This document shows positions 26,246-34,400 of a stretch of DNA of 64,000 nucleotides, piece after piece. This DNA is from Arcobacter sp. LA11. GTDB lineage: Bacteria; Campylobacterota; Campylobacteria; Campylobacterales; Arcobacteraceae. The first letter of the stretch is position 1. Each line of letters begins with the position of its first letter. The position numbers were made by a program, and so were the translations under genes. The notes beneath the pieces were generated by a model. The model saw only the letters and a program-made list of their open reading frames with translations, was not told where the DNA came from and did no database searches. Location of the stretch: assembly GCF_001895145.1 (NCBI RefSeq), contig NZ_BDIR01000005.1, positions 369,135-433,134 of the forward strand, written 5' to 3'.

Positions 26246-27003
26246 GGCAACATCTTTTTTGTAAGTGATAAAGAGATTTTATATGGAAGAAATCTTAATA
26301 ATCTTAAAAAAGAAGATAAACCAAAAGGAAATCTAATCTCAAAAGATGATGGTTTTTCAATGCCTTCAAGTATTTTTTGGGCTGTATATTTTGGTTCCAT
26401 TAGTTGTGGCATTTCAAACTTGTTTTTTGCAGTAAGTCTTGTTTTTACAAAACCATGATTTACTATTTGAAGTTTTATACTTGATAATTCTAACTCAGGA
26501 TTAATAGATTCTGCAAGATTAACTAAAGCAGCCTTTGGAGCAGAATACCCTCCTCCTTGAGGAAGACCAAAATAAGAAGAAAGACTACAATTCCATACCC
26601 AATGGCCTTTATTAGAATCTTTAAAATAAGGATAAAGATTTGTCATAAGTCTTACAACACCAAGGTAATTTACCTCATTCATCTGTTCAAACTTCTTAGT
26701 ATCCCAAGAATCAATACTCATAACATCGTAAGCACCTGCGTTGTAAAACCAGATATCAATACCATCATAAGTATTCCAAGCTTCTTCTACCTTACTACTA
26801 ATATCATCTTTTGAGGAAACATCAATATCAAGTAGGTTTATTTTATCAGGGTATTCTTCTTTTAGTTTAATCAAAACCTCGCTATTAGAAGCATTTCTAG
26901 AACTAGCAACTACAAGATAGTCACTATTTACACATAGTTTTACTAACTCTAAGCCAATACCACTACTACCACCAACTATCCAAATTCTTTTTTTAGGTTC
27001 CAT
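26242..27003 (-). CDS. Short-chain dehydrogenase/reductase
   Basis: This 253-residue classical SDR has WIVGGSSGIGLELVKLC for NAD(P) binding, a YNAGAYD strand and the catalytic Ser/Tyr/Lys region WNCSLSSYFGLPQGGGYSAPKAAL with YxxxK as YSAPK. It is the first gene of the minus-strand lipid operon, reading away from the MarR gene. The 145-bp gap between them contains a copy of the GTTGCT-AC-AGCAAC operator, so MarR may control both directions. Its likely substrate is an acyl or keto lipid intermediate (inference). Confidence 0.9.
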   Translation of the reverse strand: MEPKKRIWIVGGSSGIGLELVKLCVNSDYLVVASSRNASNSEVLIKLKEEYPDKINLLDIDVSSKDDISSKVEEAWNTYDGIDIWFYNAGAYDVMSIDSWDTKKFEQMNEVNYLGVVRLMTNLYPYFKDSNKGHWVWNCSLSSYFGLPQGGGYSAPKAALVNLAESINPELELSSIKLQIVNHGFVKTRLTAKNKFEMPQLMEPKYTAQKILEGIEKPSSFEIRFPFGLSSFLRLLRFLPYKISLSLTKKMLP

Positions 27004-27092
27004 AATGAAGCCTTTTTTATTTTATTATAGTTGTTTTGTGTATTTTTGGTAGTGCTTGGATGTTAATTTATAATTCTTTTAAAATAAATTTA

Positions 27093-27106
27093 GTTGCTAC
27101 AGCAAC
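27093..27106. promoter_or_regulatory. Putative MarR operator, copy 1
   Basis: A 14-bp perfect inverted repeat, GTTGCT-AC-AGCAAC, 43 bp before the MarR start and 89 bp before the divergent SDR operon. Flanks TA and CA(A)T are also partly shared with copy 2. Three identical copies within 600 bp around one MarR gene make it the likely MarR binding site. Confidence 0.75.
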
Positions 27107-27148
27107 CAATTAAGCAAATATTAATATTAGTTAATATAAACTTTCAAC

Positions 27149-27595
27149 ATGGATATATTTAAAAACGACTTTATTTTGTCAAATTCTATTGGTCATGTAG
27201 TGAATATCGTAGCAAATAGAATGAAAGCAGAACTTGAAAACACATTTGCAAAAACTGGTCATGATATTACTGCTTTACAGTGGATGGTACTTAGTATTAT
27301 TTATGAGAATAATAGTATCACACAAAATAAACTATCGGAACTAAGTAAAAAAGATAAGACTAATATCGCAAGGATAATAGAGAAACTTGAAAAAAAGAAT
27401 CTTATTGAGAAACTTAGAGATGATGTTGATAAAAGAGCTTTTAGATTATATCTTACTAATGAAGGAAAAAGTTTAAAAGAGGAATTGACACAAGTTACAC
27501 TAGATGTATTAAAAAAATCTACAAAAAGTATTTCTGAAGAAGAACATACAATGTGTCTAAATGTATTGAAAAAAATTTACTTAAATTTAGAGTAA
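27149..27595 (+). CDS. MarR-family transcriptional regulator
   Basis: This 148-residue winged-helix regulator has the MarR DNA-binding region ITQNKLSELSKKDKTNIARIIEKLEKKNLIEK and the wing RDDVDKRAFRLYLTNEGKSLKEE. MarR dimers bind short palindromes and are released by small-molecule or oxidised ligands. Three copies of one 14-bp perfect palindrome surround the gene, one upstream and two downstream before the lipoprotein/YceI operon. No clear SD precedes the ATG at 27149. It probably represses itself, the downstream operon and possibly the divergent SDR-lipid operon. Confidence 0.93.
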   Translation: MDIFKNDFILSNSIGHVVNIVANRMKAELENTFAKTGHDITALQWMVLSIIYENNSITQNKLSELSKKDKTNIARIIEKLEKKNLIEKLRDDVDKRAFRLYLTNEGKSLKEELTQVTLDVLKKSTKSISEEEHTMCLNVLKKIYLNLE

Positions 27596-27614
27596 TTTTT
27601 TTTTAATTATATTA

Positions 27615-27628
27615 GTTGCTACAGCAAC
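27615..27628. promoter_or_regulatory. Putative MarR operator, copy 2
   Basis: An identical GTTGCT-AC-AGCAAC palindrome, 19 bp after the MarR stop and 76 bp before the lipoprotein start. The extended match with copy 1 is TTAGTTGCTACAGCAACCAAT (TTAG and CCAAT flanks approx.). Spacing to copy 3 is 62 bp, about six helical turns, allowing cooperative or looped binding. Confidence 0.75.
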
Positions 27629-27643
27629 CAATATAATTGATTT

Positions 27644-27660
27644 TATGCTTTGAAAGCATA
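27644..27660. promoter_or_regulatory. Inverted repeat TATGCTT-tga-AAGCATA
   Basis: A perfect palindrome with 7-bp arms and a 3-bp spacer, between operator copies 2 and 3. It has no U-tract, so it is unlikely to be a terminator; a second regulator site or a structural spacer is possible. Confidence 0.4.
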
Positions 27661-27676
27661 TTTAACAAAAAGTATA

Positions 27677-27690
27677 GTTGCTACAGCAAC
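27677..27690. promoter_or_regulatory. Putative MarR operator, copy 3
   Basis: A third identical GTTGCT-AC-AGCAAC palindrome. It ends immediately before the AAAGGAG ribosome-binding site of the lipoprotein gene, so it lies in the transcribed leader or overlaps the promoter very close to the start codon. Confidence 0.75.
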
Positions 27691-27703
27691 AAAGGAGTTA
27701 ATC

Positions 27704-27868
27704 ATGAGTAAAATAGTTTTAGGTTCTAGCATTGTATTAGCACTGCTATTCGTAGGTTGTGGATTAAAAAGAGATTGTGACTTAAAAGACAAAAAATGTT
27801 TTAAAAATAAAAGTTTAAAAATAGAAGATAGAAATCAAACAAAGAAAAAAGCATATATAGGAGAATAA
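27704..27868 (+). CDS. Small lipoprotein
   Basis: The real start is the ATG at 27704, seven bases after a strong AAAGGAG; a longer frame from 27650 would run through operator copy 3. The 54-residue product has a lipoprotein signal peptide (VLGSSIVLALLFVGCG, lipobox VGC) and a short Lys-rich mature part with a Cys pair (DCDLKDKKCF). I recognise no family. It is the first gene of the operon with the YceI-like protein (2-bp gap), apparently under MarR control. Confidence 0.75.
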   Translation: MSKIVLGSSIVLALLFVGCGLKRDCDLKDKKCFKNKSLKIEDRNQTKKKAYIGE

Positions 27869-27870
27869 TT

Positions 27871-28425
27871 ATGAAAAAATTTATATTGATTTTAATGGTA
27901 TTAGTTTCAAGTGCATTTGCAAAAGAAAGTTATGTAATAGATAATAACAATTCAAATGCTTATTTTAAATCTCAAGCAGATATGCTACTTTTTATAGATG
28001 ATGAAATTATTGGTGTTAATTACAACTTAAGGGGAAAGTTAGACACGGAAGAAGGCATTGTAAAAGGTAAGATTTTTATTGATAGTAGTTCTTTTGATAG
28101 TGATAATGAAACAAGGAATTCACATATAAGTGAAATTTTAAACTATCAAAACTTCAATAACATCATTATTACAATTCAAGAAGAAGTAAAAATAGATAAT
28201 AAACTATTTTTAAAAGGAAATCTCTTTGTTAATGGAGTAGATAAAAAAGTAACTATTCCAGTTAAAAAGAAACAAGAAAACAATAATATTATTTATACAG
28301 GAAAAATTATTGTTAAATATAGTGACTTTAATATTGAACCACCAACTGTTGCAGGGGGAGTTATAAAAAAAGCAAAAGATGAAATAGAAATTGGTGCAAG
28401 AATAGCATTTTTAAGGAGTAAATAA
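27871..28425 (+). CDS. YceI-family periplasmic lipid-binding protein
   Basis: This 184-residue protein has a signal peptide (FILILMVLVSSAFAKE) and the YceI lipocalin-like barrel: SYVIDNNNSNAYFKSQ at the start, KIFIDSSSFDSDNETRNSHI, and GNLFVNGVDKKVTIPV. Members bind isoprenoids such as polyprenyl quinone-like lipids. It starts 2 bp after the small lipoprotein gene and overlaps the next gene by one base (TAATG). In this MarR-controlled operon it adds another lipid-binding protein to the neighbourhood. Confidence 0.9.
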   Translation: MKKFILILMVLVSSAFAKESYVIDNNNSNAYFKSQADMLLFIDDEIIGVNYNLRGKLDTEEGIVKGKIFIDSSSFDSDNETRNSHISEILNYQNFNNIIITIQEEVKIDNKLFLKGNLFVNGVDKKVTIPVKKKQENNNIIYTGKIIVKYSDFNIEPPTVAGGVIKKAKDEIEIGARIAFLRSK

Positions 28426-28850
28426 TGGCTTATAAATTACATAAAGTATTTGCTTTTATATCATTTTTATCAATAACACTATTTTTTACTTCAACATTAA
28501 TTGTTGAATTATTCTTTGGTTTTGAGCAAATTGCATTTGTTAAAGATAAAATAGTTTGTCCAGGACTTTTTATATTAGTTCCATCAATTATAATTACTGC
28601 AATTAGTGGAAATATTATTGCTAAAAAAAGTAAAAAAGTAGAATTAATAAAAGTTAAGAAAAAAAGAATGCCTATTATTGCTTTTAATGGTGTTGTAATA
28701 TTAATACCTTGTGCAATTTATTTAAATATCTTAGCTTCAAGTGGAACTTTTGATACCGTATTCTATTCTGTTCAACTCTTAGAGCTATTTGCTGGTGCTA
28801 CAAATATGACTTTGATGTTTATGAATATTAGAGATAGTAGAAAAGCATAA
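28425..28850 (+). CDS. Four-helix integral membrane protein, unknown
   Basis: This 141-residue membrane protein has about four transmembrane segments (about 8-30, 45-63, 84-105, 115-135) and a short Lys-rich cytoplasmic loop between the second and third. I do not recognise the family with confidence. It ends the MarR-controlled lipoprotein/YceI operon, sharing one base with the YceI stop, and is followed by a good terminator. YceI genes are often paired with cytochrome b561-like membrane proteins, but heme-ligand His residues are not evident here beyond the N-terminal KLHKV. Confidence 0.65.
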   Translation: MAYKLHKVFAFISFLSITLFFTSTLIVELFFGFEQIAFVKDKIVCPGLFILVPSIIITAISGNIIAKKSKKVELIKVKKKRMPIIAFNGVVILIPCAIYLNILASSGTFDTVFYSVQLLELFAGATNMTLMFMNIRDSRKA

Positions 28851-28860
28851 TTAAAATCTA

Positions 28861-28896
28861 AAACTCTATATAAGTGTCATTTTATATAGAGTTTTT
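28861..28896 (+). terminator. Rho-independent terminator of the lipoprotein/YceI operon
   Basis: A perfect 13-bp stem (AAACTCTATATAA / TTATATAGAGTTT) with an 8-base loop runs directly into a T-run. It lies 10 bases after the membrane protein stop, between convergent genes. Confidence 0.85.
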
Positions 28897-28920
28897 TATA
28901 AGTATTTAATTTTCAATCCT

Positions 28921-29394
28921 TTAAACATTATTCAAAATTTTTTTAAATGCCTTTTCTAATATTTCTATTTCTGTTTCATTTAATATTTCAAAAAATTTAC
29001 CTTCTTCTGCCCTAAACTTAGGAATGCAGTCCTCTACAATTTCTGCTCCTGCTTCTGTAAGATAGATTAAAGAACTTCTCTTGTCTTCTGAGGATGCTTT
29101 TTTATAAATTAAATTTTTAAACTCTAGTTTTTTTACCACTTTACTCATTCCACCTGAAGTAAACAAAAGTCTTTCTGAAACTTCTTTTGCAGTTAGTCCA
29201 TTATTAAAAACATGTAATGTAGCTAACATATCCATTTCAGCCCTTGTAAGACCATGTTCTTCATATATATGCTTCATAGAAGCTTGTATCATGTCATTAA
29301 CTCTATTCATTGGTAAGCCTATAATCGGAGTTCTTTCATTAATCTGTTTTTTTTCTATTTCACTAAGAAATGTATCTAAAAATTTATTTTCCAT
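28921..29394 (-). CDS. MarR-family regulator of the divergent RND efflux operon
   Basis: This winged-helix MarR protein shows LTAKEVSERLLFTSGGMSKVVKKLEFKNLI and the wing SSEDKRSSLIYLTEAGAEIV. I use the ATG at 29394 (157 residues, beginning ENKFLDTFLSEIE); a TTG at 29430 and an ATG at 29409 in the same frame would lengthen it, and the choice is uncertain. It is transcribed away from a TolC-MFP-RND operon. Two related palindromes (CTTCnTAGnAAG) occupy the gap, one next to each gene, so it is very likely the local efflux repressor. Confidence 0.9.
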   Translation of the reverse strand: MENKFLDTFLSEIEKKQINERTPIIGLPMNRVNDMIQASMKHIYEEHGLTRAEMDMLATLHVFNNGLTAKEVSERLLFTSGGMSKVVKKLEFKNLIYKKASSEDKRSSLIYLTEAGAEIVEDCIPKFRAEEGKFFEILNETEIEILEKAFKKILNNV

Positions 29395-29436
29395 AAGAAA
29401 CTTTAACATAATAATATTAAATTCTTTCAAAACTAA

Positions 29437-29448
29437 CTTCTTAGTAAG
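29437..29448. promoter_or_regulatory. Putative MarR operator, regulator-proximal
   Basis: The palindrome-like CTTCTTAGTAAG matches the second site CTTCCTAGGAAG at 10 of 12 positions. It lies just upstream of the MarR gene and would mediate autoregulation. Confidence 0.55.
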
Positions 29449-29489
29449 CTAATTATAAGTTAATAGATGTTACATTTTCACAAATAAAG

Positions 29490-29501
29490 CTTCCTAGGAA
29501 G
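29490..29501. promoter_or_regulatory. Putative MarR operator, efflux-proximal
   Basis: A perfect 12-bp palindrome CTTCCTAGGAAG, 20 bp before the TolC-like gene start. Centre-to-centre distance to the other site is 53 bp, about five helical turns. Confidence 0.65.
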
Positions 29502-29520
29502 TCAAACTTAAGGATTCTAA

Positions 29521-30747
29521 ATGTATAAAAAAATGATTACAATACTTTTCTTTCCAATTTTTCTTTTTTCAGAAAACTTAGATGAGTTAATAAATATATC
29601 AATAAAAAATAGACTCATAGATTCTTCAGTCCAAAATCTAAACTCTATTGAAGAAAACTATAATAGCACAAAAAAAGCCTATTTACCTAGCTTAAGTATA
29701 AATGGAAGATATTCAAATGTAAGCGAAGAGACAATTTCTAATCCTAAAAATTCTATCTCTGCATCTGCTTCAATTTCATATAATGCTTATGATGGAGGAA
29801 AGAAAGATTTAATTTATAAATCTTTTGAGACACAAATTGGAAGTTCTAAAGAAAGTATAATTTATCAAAAAAATCAAATTTCCTTGGAAGTTACTTCTTA
29901 TTATTATAATTATCTATCATATCTTGCTAAAAAAGATGCAAAACAAAAAGAAATTGAACAGTTAAACGCTCAATATGTAAGATTAGAAAGATTTTTAGAT
30001 GCAGGAGTAACTACTGTTGATGAACTTGACAAAATTGTTTCAAGAGTTGAAAGTGCAAATGTTGAATTGCACGAAATTGAATTAAACCTACAAACAATTA
30101 TTCACAATCTAGAATATATTTTAGGGAAAAGCGTTCTTATTGCTAATGGTTCAAAAATCAAATTAGTAAAGGATGAAAAAAATATTAGAGCTGATATTAA
30201 AGCTTTAGAGCTTAATATGCAAAATAAATTAATATTGGCAAAACAAGAAAAAACGGCAATAAATCCAAATGTAACCTTAGATAATACATATACATATTAT
30301 GAAAACATGTATGACAATGATAATTATGATAGTAATTTAGACAATCAAAATGTTTTAAGTTTAAATGTTTCTTGGAAAGTTTTTGATTTTGACTCTACTA
30401 AAAAAGCTTATGAGTCAGCTTATAAATCATATCTTAGTTCAAAATCAACATATGAATATGAAAAAAATAGAGCTGAAGTTGATTTAAAACTAGCACATAA
30501 GTCATATGACATTGCAAAGCTAAAAATTAAATCAGCAGAAGCTGGATTAAAAGCTGCAACTAGTACATATGATTTTACTTTAAAAAAATATGAAAATGGA
30601 ATAGTAGATAATGTAACTTTCTTAGAAGCATTAAGTGAAAAATATGATGCCATTTCTTTATTAGAAAGTGCAAAATACGATTTAGAAGTAAAAAAAGCAA
30701 ATGTTGTTTTTTATAGTGGTAAAAATTTATGGGAGTATGTAAAATGA
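29521..30747 (+). CDS. TolC-family outer membrane efflux protein
   Basis: This 408-residue TolC-like protein has a signal peptide (MITILFFPIFLFSEN) and two homologous halves of long helices. Each half carries the family features (ARKDAKQKEIEQLNAQYVRLERFLDAGVTTVDE-like helical hairpin and the repeat TSTYDFTLKKYENGIVDNVTFLEALS). It would form the outer-membrane duct of the RND pump encoded next. Its stop overlaps the adaptor start by 4 bp. It begins 20 bp after a MarR-type palindrome. Confidence 0.92.
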   Translation: MYKKMITILFFPIFLFSENLDELINISIKNRLIDSSVQNLNSIEENYNSTKKAYLPSLSINGRYSNVSEETISNPKNSISASASISYNAYDGGKKDLIYKSFETQIGSSKESIIYQKNQISLEVTSYYYNYLSYLAKKDAKQKEIEQLNAQYVRLERFLDAGVTTVDELDKIVSRVESANVELHEIELNLQTIIHNLEYILGKSVLIANGSKIKLVKDEKNIRADIKALELNMQNKLILAKQEKTAINPNVTLDNTYTYYENMYDNDNYDSNLDNQNVLSLNVSWKVFDFDSTKKAYESAYKSYLSSKSTYEYEKNRAEVDLKLAHKSYDIAKLKIKSAEAGLKAATSTYDFTLKKYENGIVDNVTFLEALSEKYDAISLLESAKYDLEVKKANVVFYSGKNLWEYVK

Positions 30748-31445
30748 GAAAATTAATATTAGTAGCCTTGGCACTTATTTTAAATTTAGAAGCAAAAGAG
30801 ATTTATGCAACATTTGATGTAAAGGCAACAAAAAGTGCAAACTTAGCTTTTGATAATAGTGGTATTGTAAAGGAAGTGTTAGTTGATATTGGAAGTGTTG
30901 TAAAAAAAGGTCAAAAACTTTCAAGTTTAGAAAATGAAGATGTAAAAGCAAGACTTAGTGTAAATCAAGTAGCTTTAAAGTACAAACTTGCTGATTATAA
31001 AAGACAAAAGAAAATTAGAAATATTATTGATAAAGAGAAGTTTGGTAACTATGAATATGCGTATAAAAATGCAAATGCAGAGGTAATTTATCAAAAAGCT
31101 GTATTAGATAAAACTTATTTAAATGCACCTTTTGATGGCATTATTATCTCAAAAGATGTAGAGGTTGGAGATATGGTATCTCAACAGTCTTCTAAAACTC
31201 TTTTTCAAATTGAATCATTATCAAATGTAAAATTAGTTTTAAAGTTTGATTCAAAATATTGGAATGATGTAAAGGTTGGTCAAATATTTAAATATCAACT
31301 TGATGGTGATAGTAAAAAATATGAAGAGAAAATTTCTAAAGTTTACCCTTCAATTGATTCAGATTCTAGAACATTAAGTGCTGAAGTTCTAACAAAAAAC
31401 ATCCCTACAGGTCTTTTTGGTACGGGTTTTATTATAACGGAGTAA
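30744..31445 (+). CDS. RND efflux periplasmic adaptor (membrane fusion protein)
   Basis: I start at the ATG at 30744, giving a 4-bp ATGA overlap with the TolC gene and a proper signal peptide (RKLILVALALILNLEAKE); a frame from 30729 adds five residues ahead of it. The 233-residue adaptor has the lipoyl-like halves NSGIVKEVLVDIGSVVKKGQKL and YLNAPFDGIIISKDVEVGDMV, and is short for the family (usually 350 or more) because the helical hairpin and C-terminal membrane-proximal domain are reduced. It links the RND pump to TolC. Confidence 0.9.
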   Translation: MRKLILVALALILNLEAKEIYATFDVKATKSANLAFDNSGIVKEVLVDIGSVVKKGQKLSSLENEDVKARLSVNQVALKYKLADYKRQKKIRNIIDKEKFGNYEYAYKNANAEVIYQKAVLDKTYLNAPFDGIIISKDVEVGDMVSQQSSKTLFQIESLSNVKLVLKFDSKYWNDVKVGQIFKYQLDGDSKKYEEKISKVYPSIDSDSRTLSAEVLTKNIPTGLFGTGFIITE

Positions 31446-31448
31446 AAG

Positions 31449-34400
31449 ATGTATCAATTTGCATTAAATAGACCCATAACTGTGTTAATGGGTGTTTTAA
31501 CATTTATTGTTTTTGGAATTATGTCGTATAGAACAATGCCCGTAAATCTTTTTCCTAATATTGATTTTCCAATTGTTACTATTCAAACAACGTATAAAGG
31601 AGCAGATGCTTTAACTGTTGAATCAAAAGTTACAGATTTAATAGAAGAATCTGTAAGTGGTATTGATGGTATTGAGCAAATTACTTCTAGTAGTTTTGAA
31701 GGATTTAGTACTGTAGCTATTACCTTTGAACTTGAACGTGATATTGCTGAAGCATCTAATGATGTAAGGGATAAGATTGGTACTATAGATTTACCTCAAG
31801 GTGTAGATAATCCTATAGTTTCAAAAGTAAGTGCTAGTGGAAGTGTTATAAATCTTTTTATTTCAGATAAAGCAGGTGACACACAAAAACTGATGTTACT
31901 TGCCGATGAAAAGATGAAACCAAAACTTCAAAGAGTAAGAAATGTTGGTGATGTTGATATTATTGGTTTTCAAGATAGAGAGATTAGAATTTTTGTAAAT
32001 CCTGATTTATTAAATAAATATGATATTAGTGCATTAGAACTTCAAAATACTATTACAAATGAAAACTATAGAGCAAGTGCCGGAAAAGTAATTAATGATA
32101 AACAAGAAGTGATTATTAAATCTCGTGGTGATGCTCTTAAAATTTCAGAACTTAAAAATATAAATATTAAAGAAGGTGTAAAGCTTAGTGATATTGCAAC
32201 AGTTTTTGATGGACTTAGTGATGAAGATAGTTTTTCAGAACTTAATGGTTTAAAAGGTGTAATGCTTACCGTTGAAAAAATTTCTGGAACAAATGCTTTA
32301 GATATTATTGATGGGGTTAAAGACATTTTTCCAGAACTTGAAAGCCTTGCAGGTGAAAATTATAAATTAAAACTTATTCAAGATGAGAGTAAGAAAATAT
32401 TAGTAAGTTTAAATCAAGTGAAATTTGACCTTGTATTTGGAGCTCTTTTAGCAGTAGTTATTGTCTTTTTATTTTTACGAAATGTAACAGCAACTATTCT
32501 TTCAGCTTTTGCAGTACCTATTTCTATTATAGGTACTTTTGCTGTGATGGATTACTTAGGATATGACTTAAATAAACTATCTCTTATTGGACTAACTCTT
32601 GCTATTGGTATATTTATAGATGATGCAATTGTTGTTATTGAAAATATTATGAAAAAGATGGAAGAAGGACTACCTAGGTTTGAAGCCACATTAGTTGGTA
32701 CAAAAGAGATTGCTTTTTCAGTTTTAGGAATTTCTGCAATGCTTTTAGCTGTATTTATTCCTATTGCTTTTATGGATGGTTTAGTTGGAAAGTTCTTTAA
32801 CTCTTTTGCAATGACTGTTGCTTGTGGTGTTGTTATTTCATATTTTGTAGCAATTATGTTTATACCTGCTTTTGGTTCTAGAATGCTTAGTCATAAAGAG
32901 AGTAAGTTCTTTTATGCAACTGAACCAATTTTTCAAAAATTAGATAGAGGGTATGTTTTTATTTTAAGGTATCTTGTTAAATTTAAGTATCTTACAATTT
33001 TATCTGTTGTTGGATTCCTTTTTCTAGGAATTATGGCTTCAAAAAATGTAGGTATGGACTTTTTACCTATTGAAGATACGAGTGAATACCAAATATTAAT
33101 AAAAGGTGATATTGGAATTTCTTTAGATGAAATGAAAAGAAAAGTAGCTCCAATTGTTGAAGTGGTAAATAAAGAGGAAAATACAGTAGATAGCGTATTA
33201 TCTATTGGTTATACAGACTCTAAAGAGTCTCATAAAGCGAAGATTTATGTAAGAATAAAACCTTTAAAAGAGAGAACTGTTAATCAGTCTTCTATTATTA
33301 AAAAGCTAAGAAAAGAGTTTTCATCTATAAAAGATATGATTATTACTATTGAACCAGTACCTGCCATATCAACAGGAGAAAGTAATGCTAATGTTCAAGT
33401 TGTAGTAAAAGGTGATACTTTAGAAGGATTAAATAAAACATCTAAAGATATTAAGGCACTTCTAAAAACTATTGATGGAACAGTTGACATAGATAGTGAC
33501 TTTGATGATAATAAACCAGAATATAAGATTACTATTTTAAGAGAGAACGCAAAACAAAAAGGTGTAACAACACAACAAATTGCAAGCCTTTTATCGGCAG
33601 CTTTTTCAAGTGATATTAGCATTAGTACCTTTGAAGATAGAGGTAAACAATATGATGTAACAATAAGACTTGAAGATTCTTCAAGAAGAGACTTGAATGA
33701 TATTAAAAAGATTTATGTAAGAGCTATAAATGGGGATTTAGTATCTCTTGATGGTTTAGTAAATATTGAAAAACAAGTAGGCGTTGCAACTGTAAATAGG
33801 TTTGATAGAGAAAGAAAAGTTATGGTAACAGCATATAAAACTGAAGATGTTGCCTTAGATTCAATAGTTGCTAAACTTGATGAGAAACTGCCTGAGATTT
33901 TACCTCCTGGATATACATATAGGTATACAGGTGAAATTGAAAGAATGCAAGATACTATGGTAAGCTTTGGTGCAGCTATAACTTTAGCAGTAATTTTAAT
34001 CTACCTTATTTTAGCTGCACTTTATGAATCAGTTATTCAACCTATTATTATAATGGTTTCAATGCCATTATCTATTGTAGGTGTTCTTATGGCTTTAGGT
34101 TTAACAGGAATGAATTTTTCTTTATACGTAATGATTGGAATGATTTTACTTCTTGGAATGGTTGGTAAAAATGCGGTATTGGTTGTAGATTTTGCAAATC
34201 AAGCAATTAAAGATGGTAAAAAAGTTGAAGAAGCTCTTTTAGAAGCAGGAGAAAAAAGACTAAGACCAATTTTAATGACAACTTTTGCAATGATAGGAGC
34301 GATGCTTCCTCTAGCACTAGGAACTGGAGCAGGACATGAAAGTAATGCCCCAATGTCAATAGCTGTTATTGGTGGACTTATAAGTTCAACAATACTTACA

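Noticed and set aside
27093..27690. Short CRISPR-like array from three GTTGCTACAGCAAC copies
   Set aside because: The units are only 14 bp, spacing is irregular (508 and 48 bp between copies) and one spacer is a gene; it is an operator set.
27650..27703. Earlier start for the small lipoprotein
   Set aside because: It would translate through operator copy 3 and place 18 non-signal residues before a perfect lipoprotein signal peptide; SD supports 27704.
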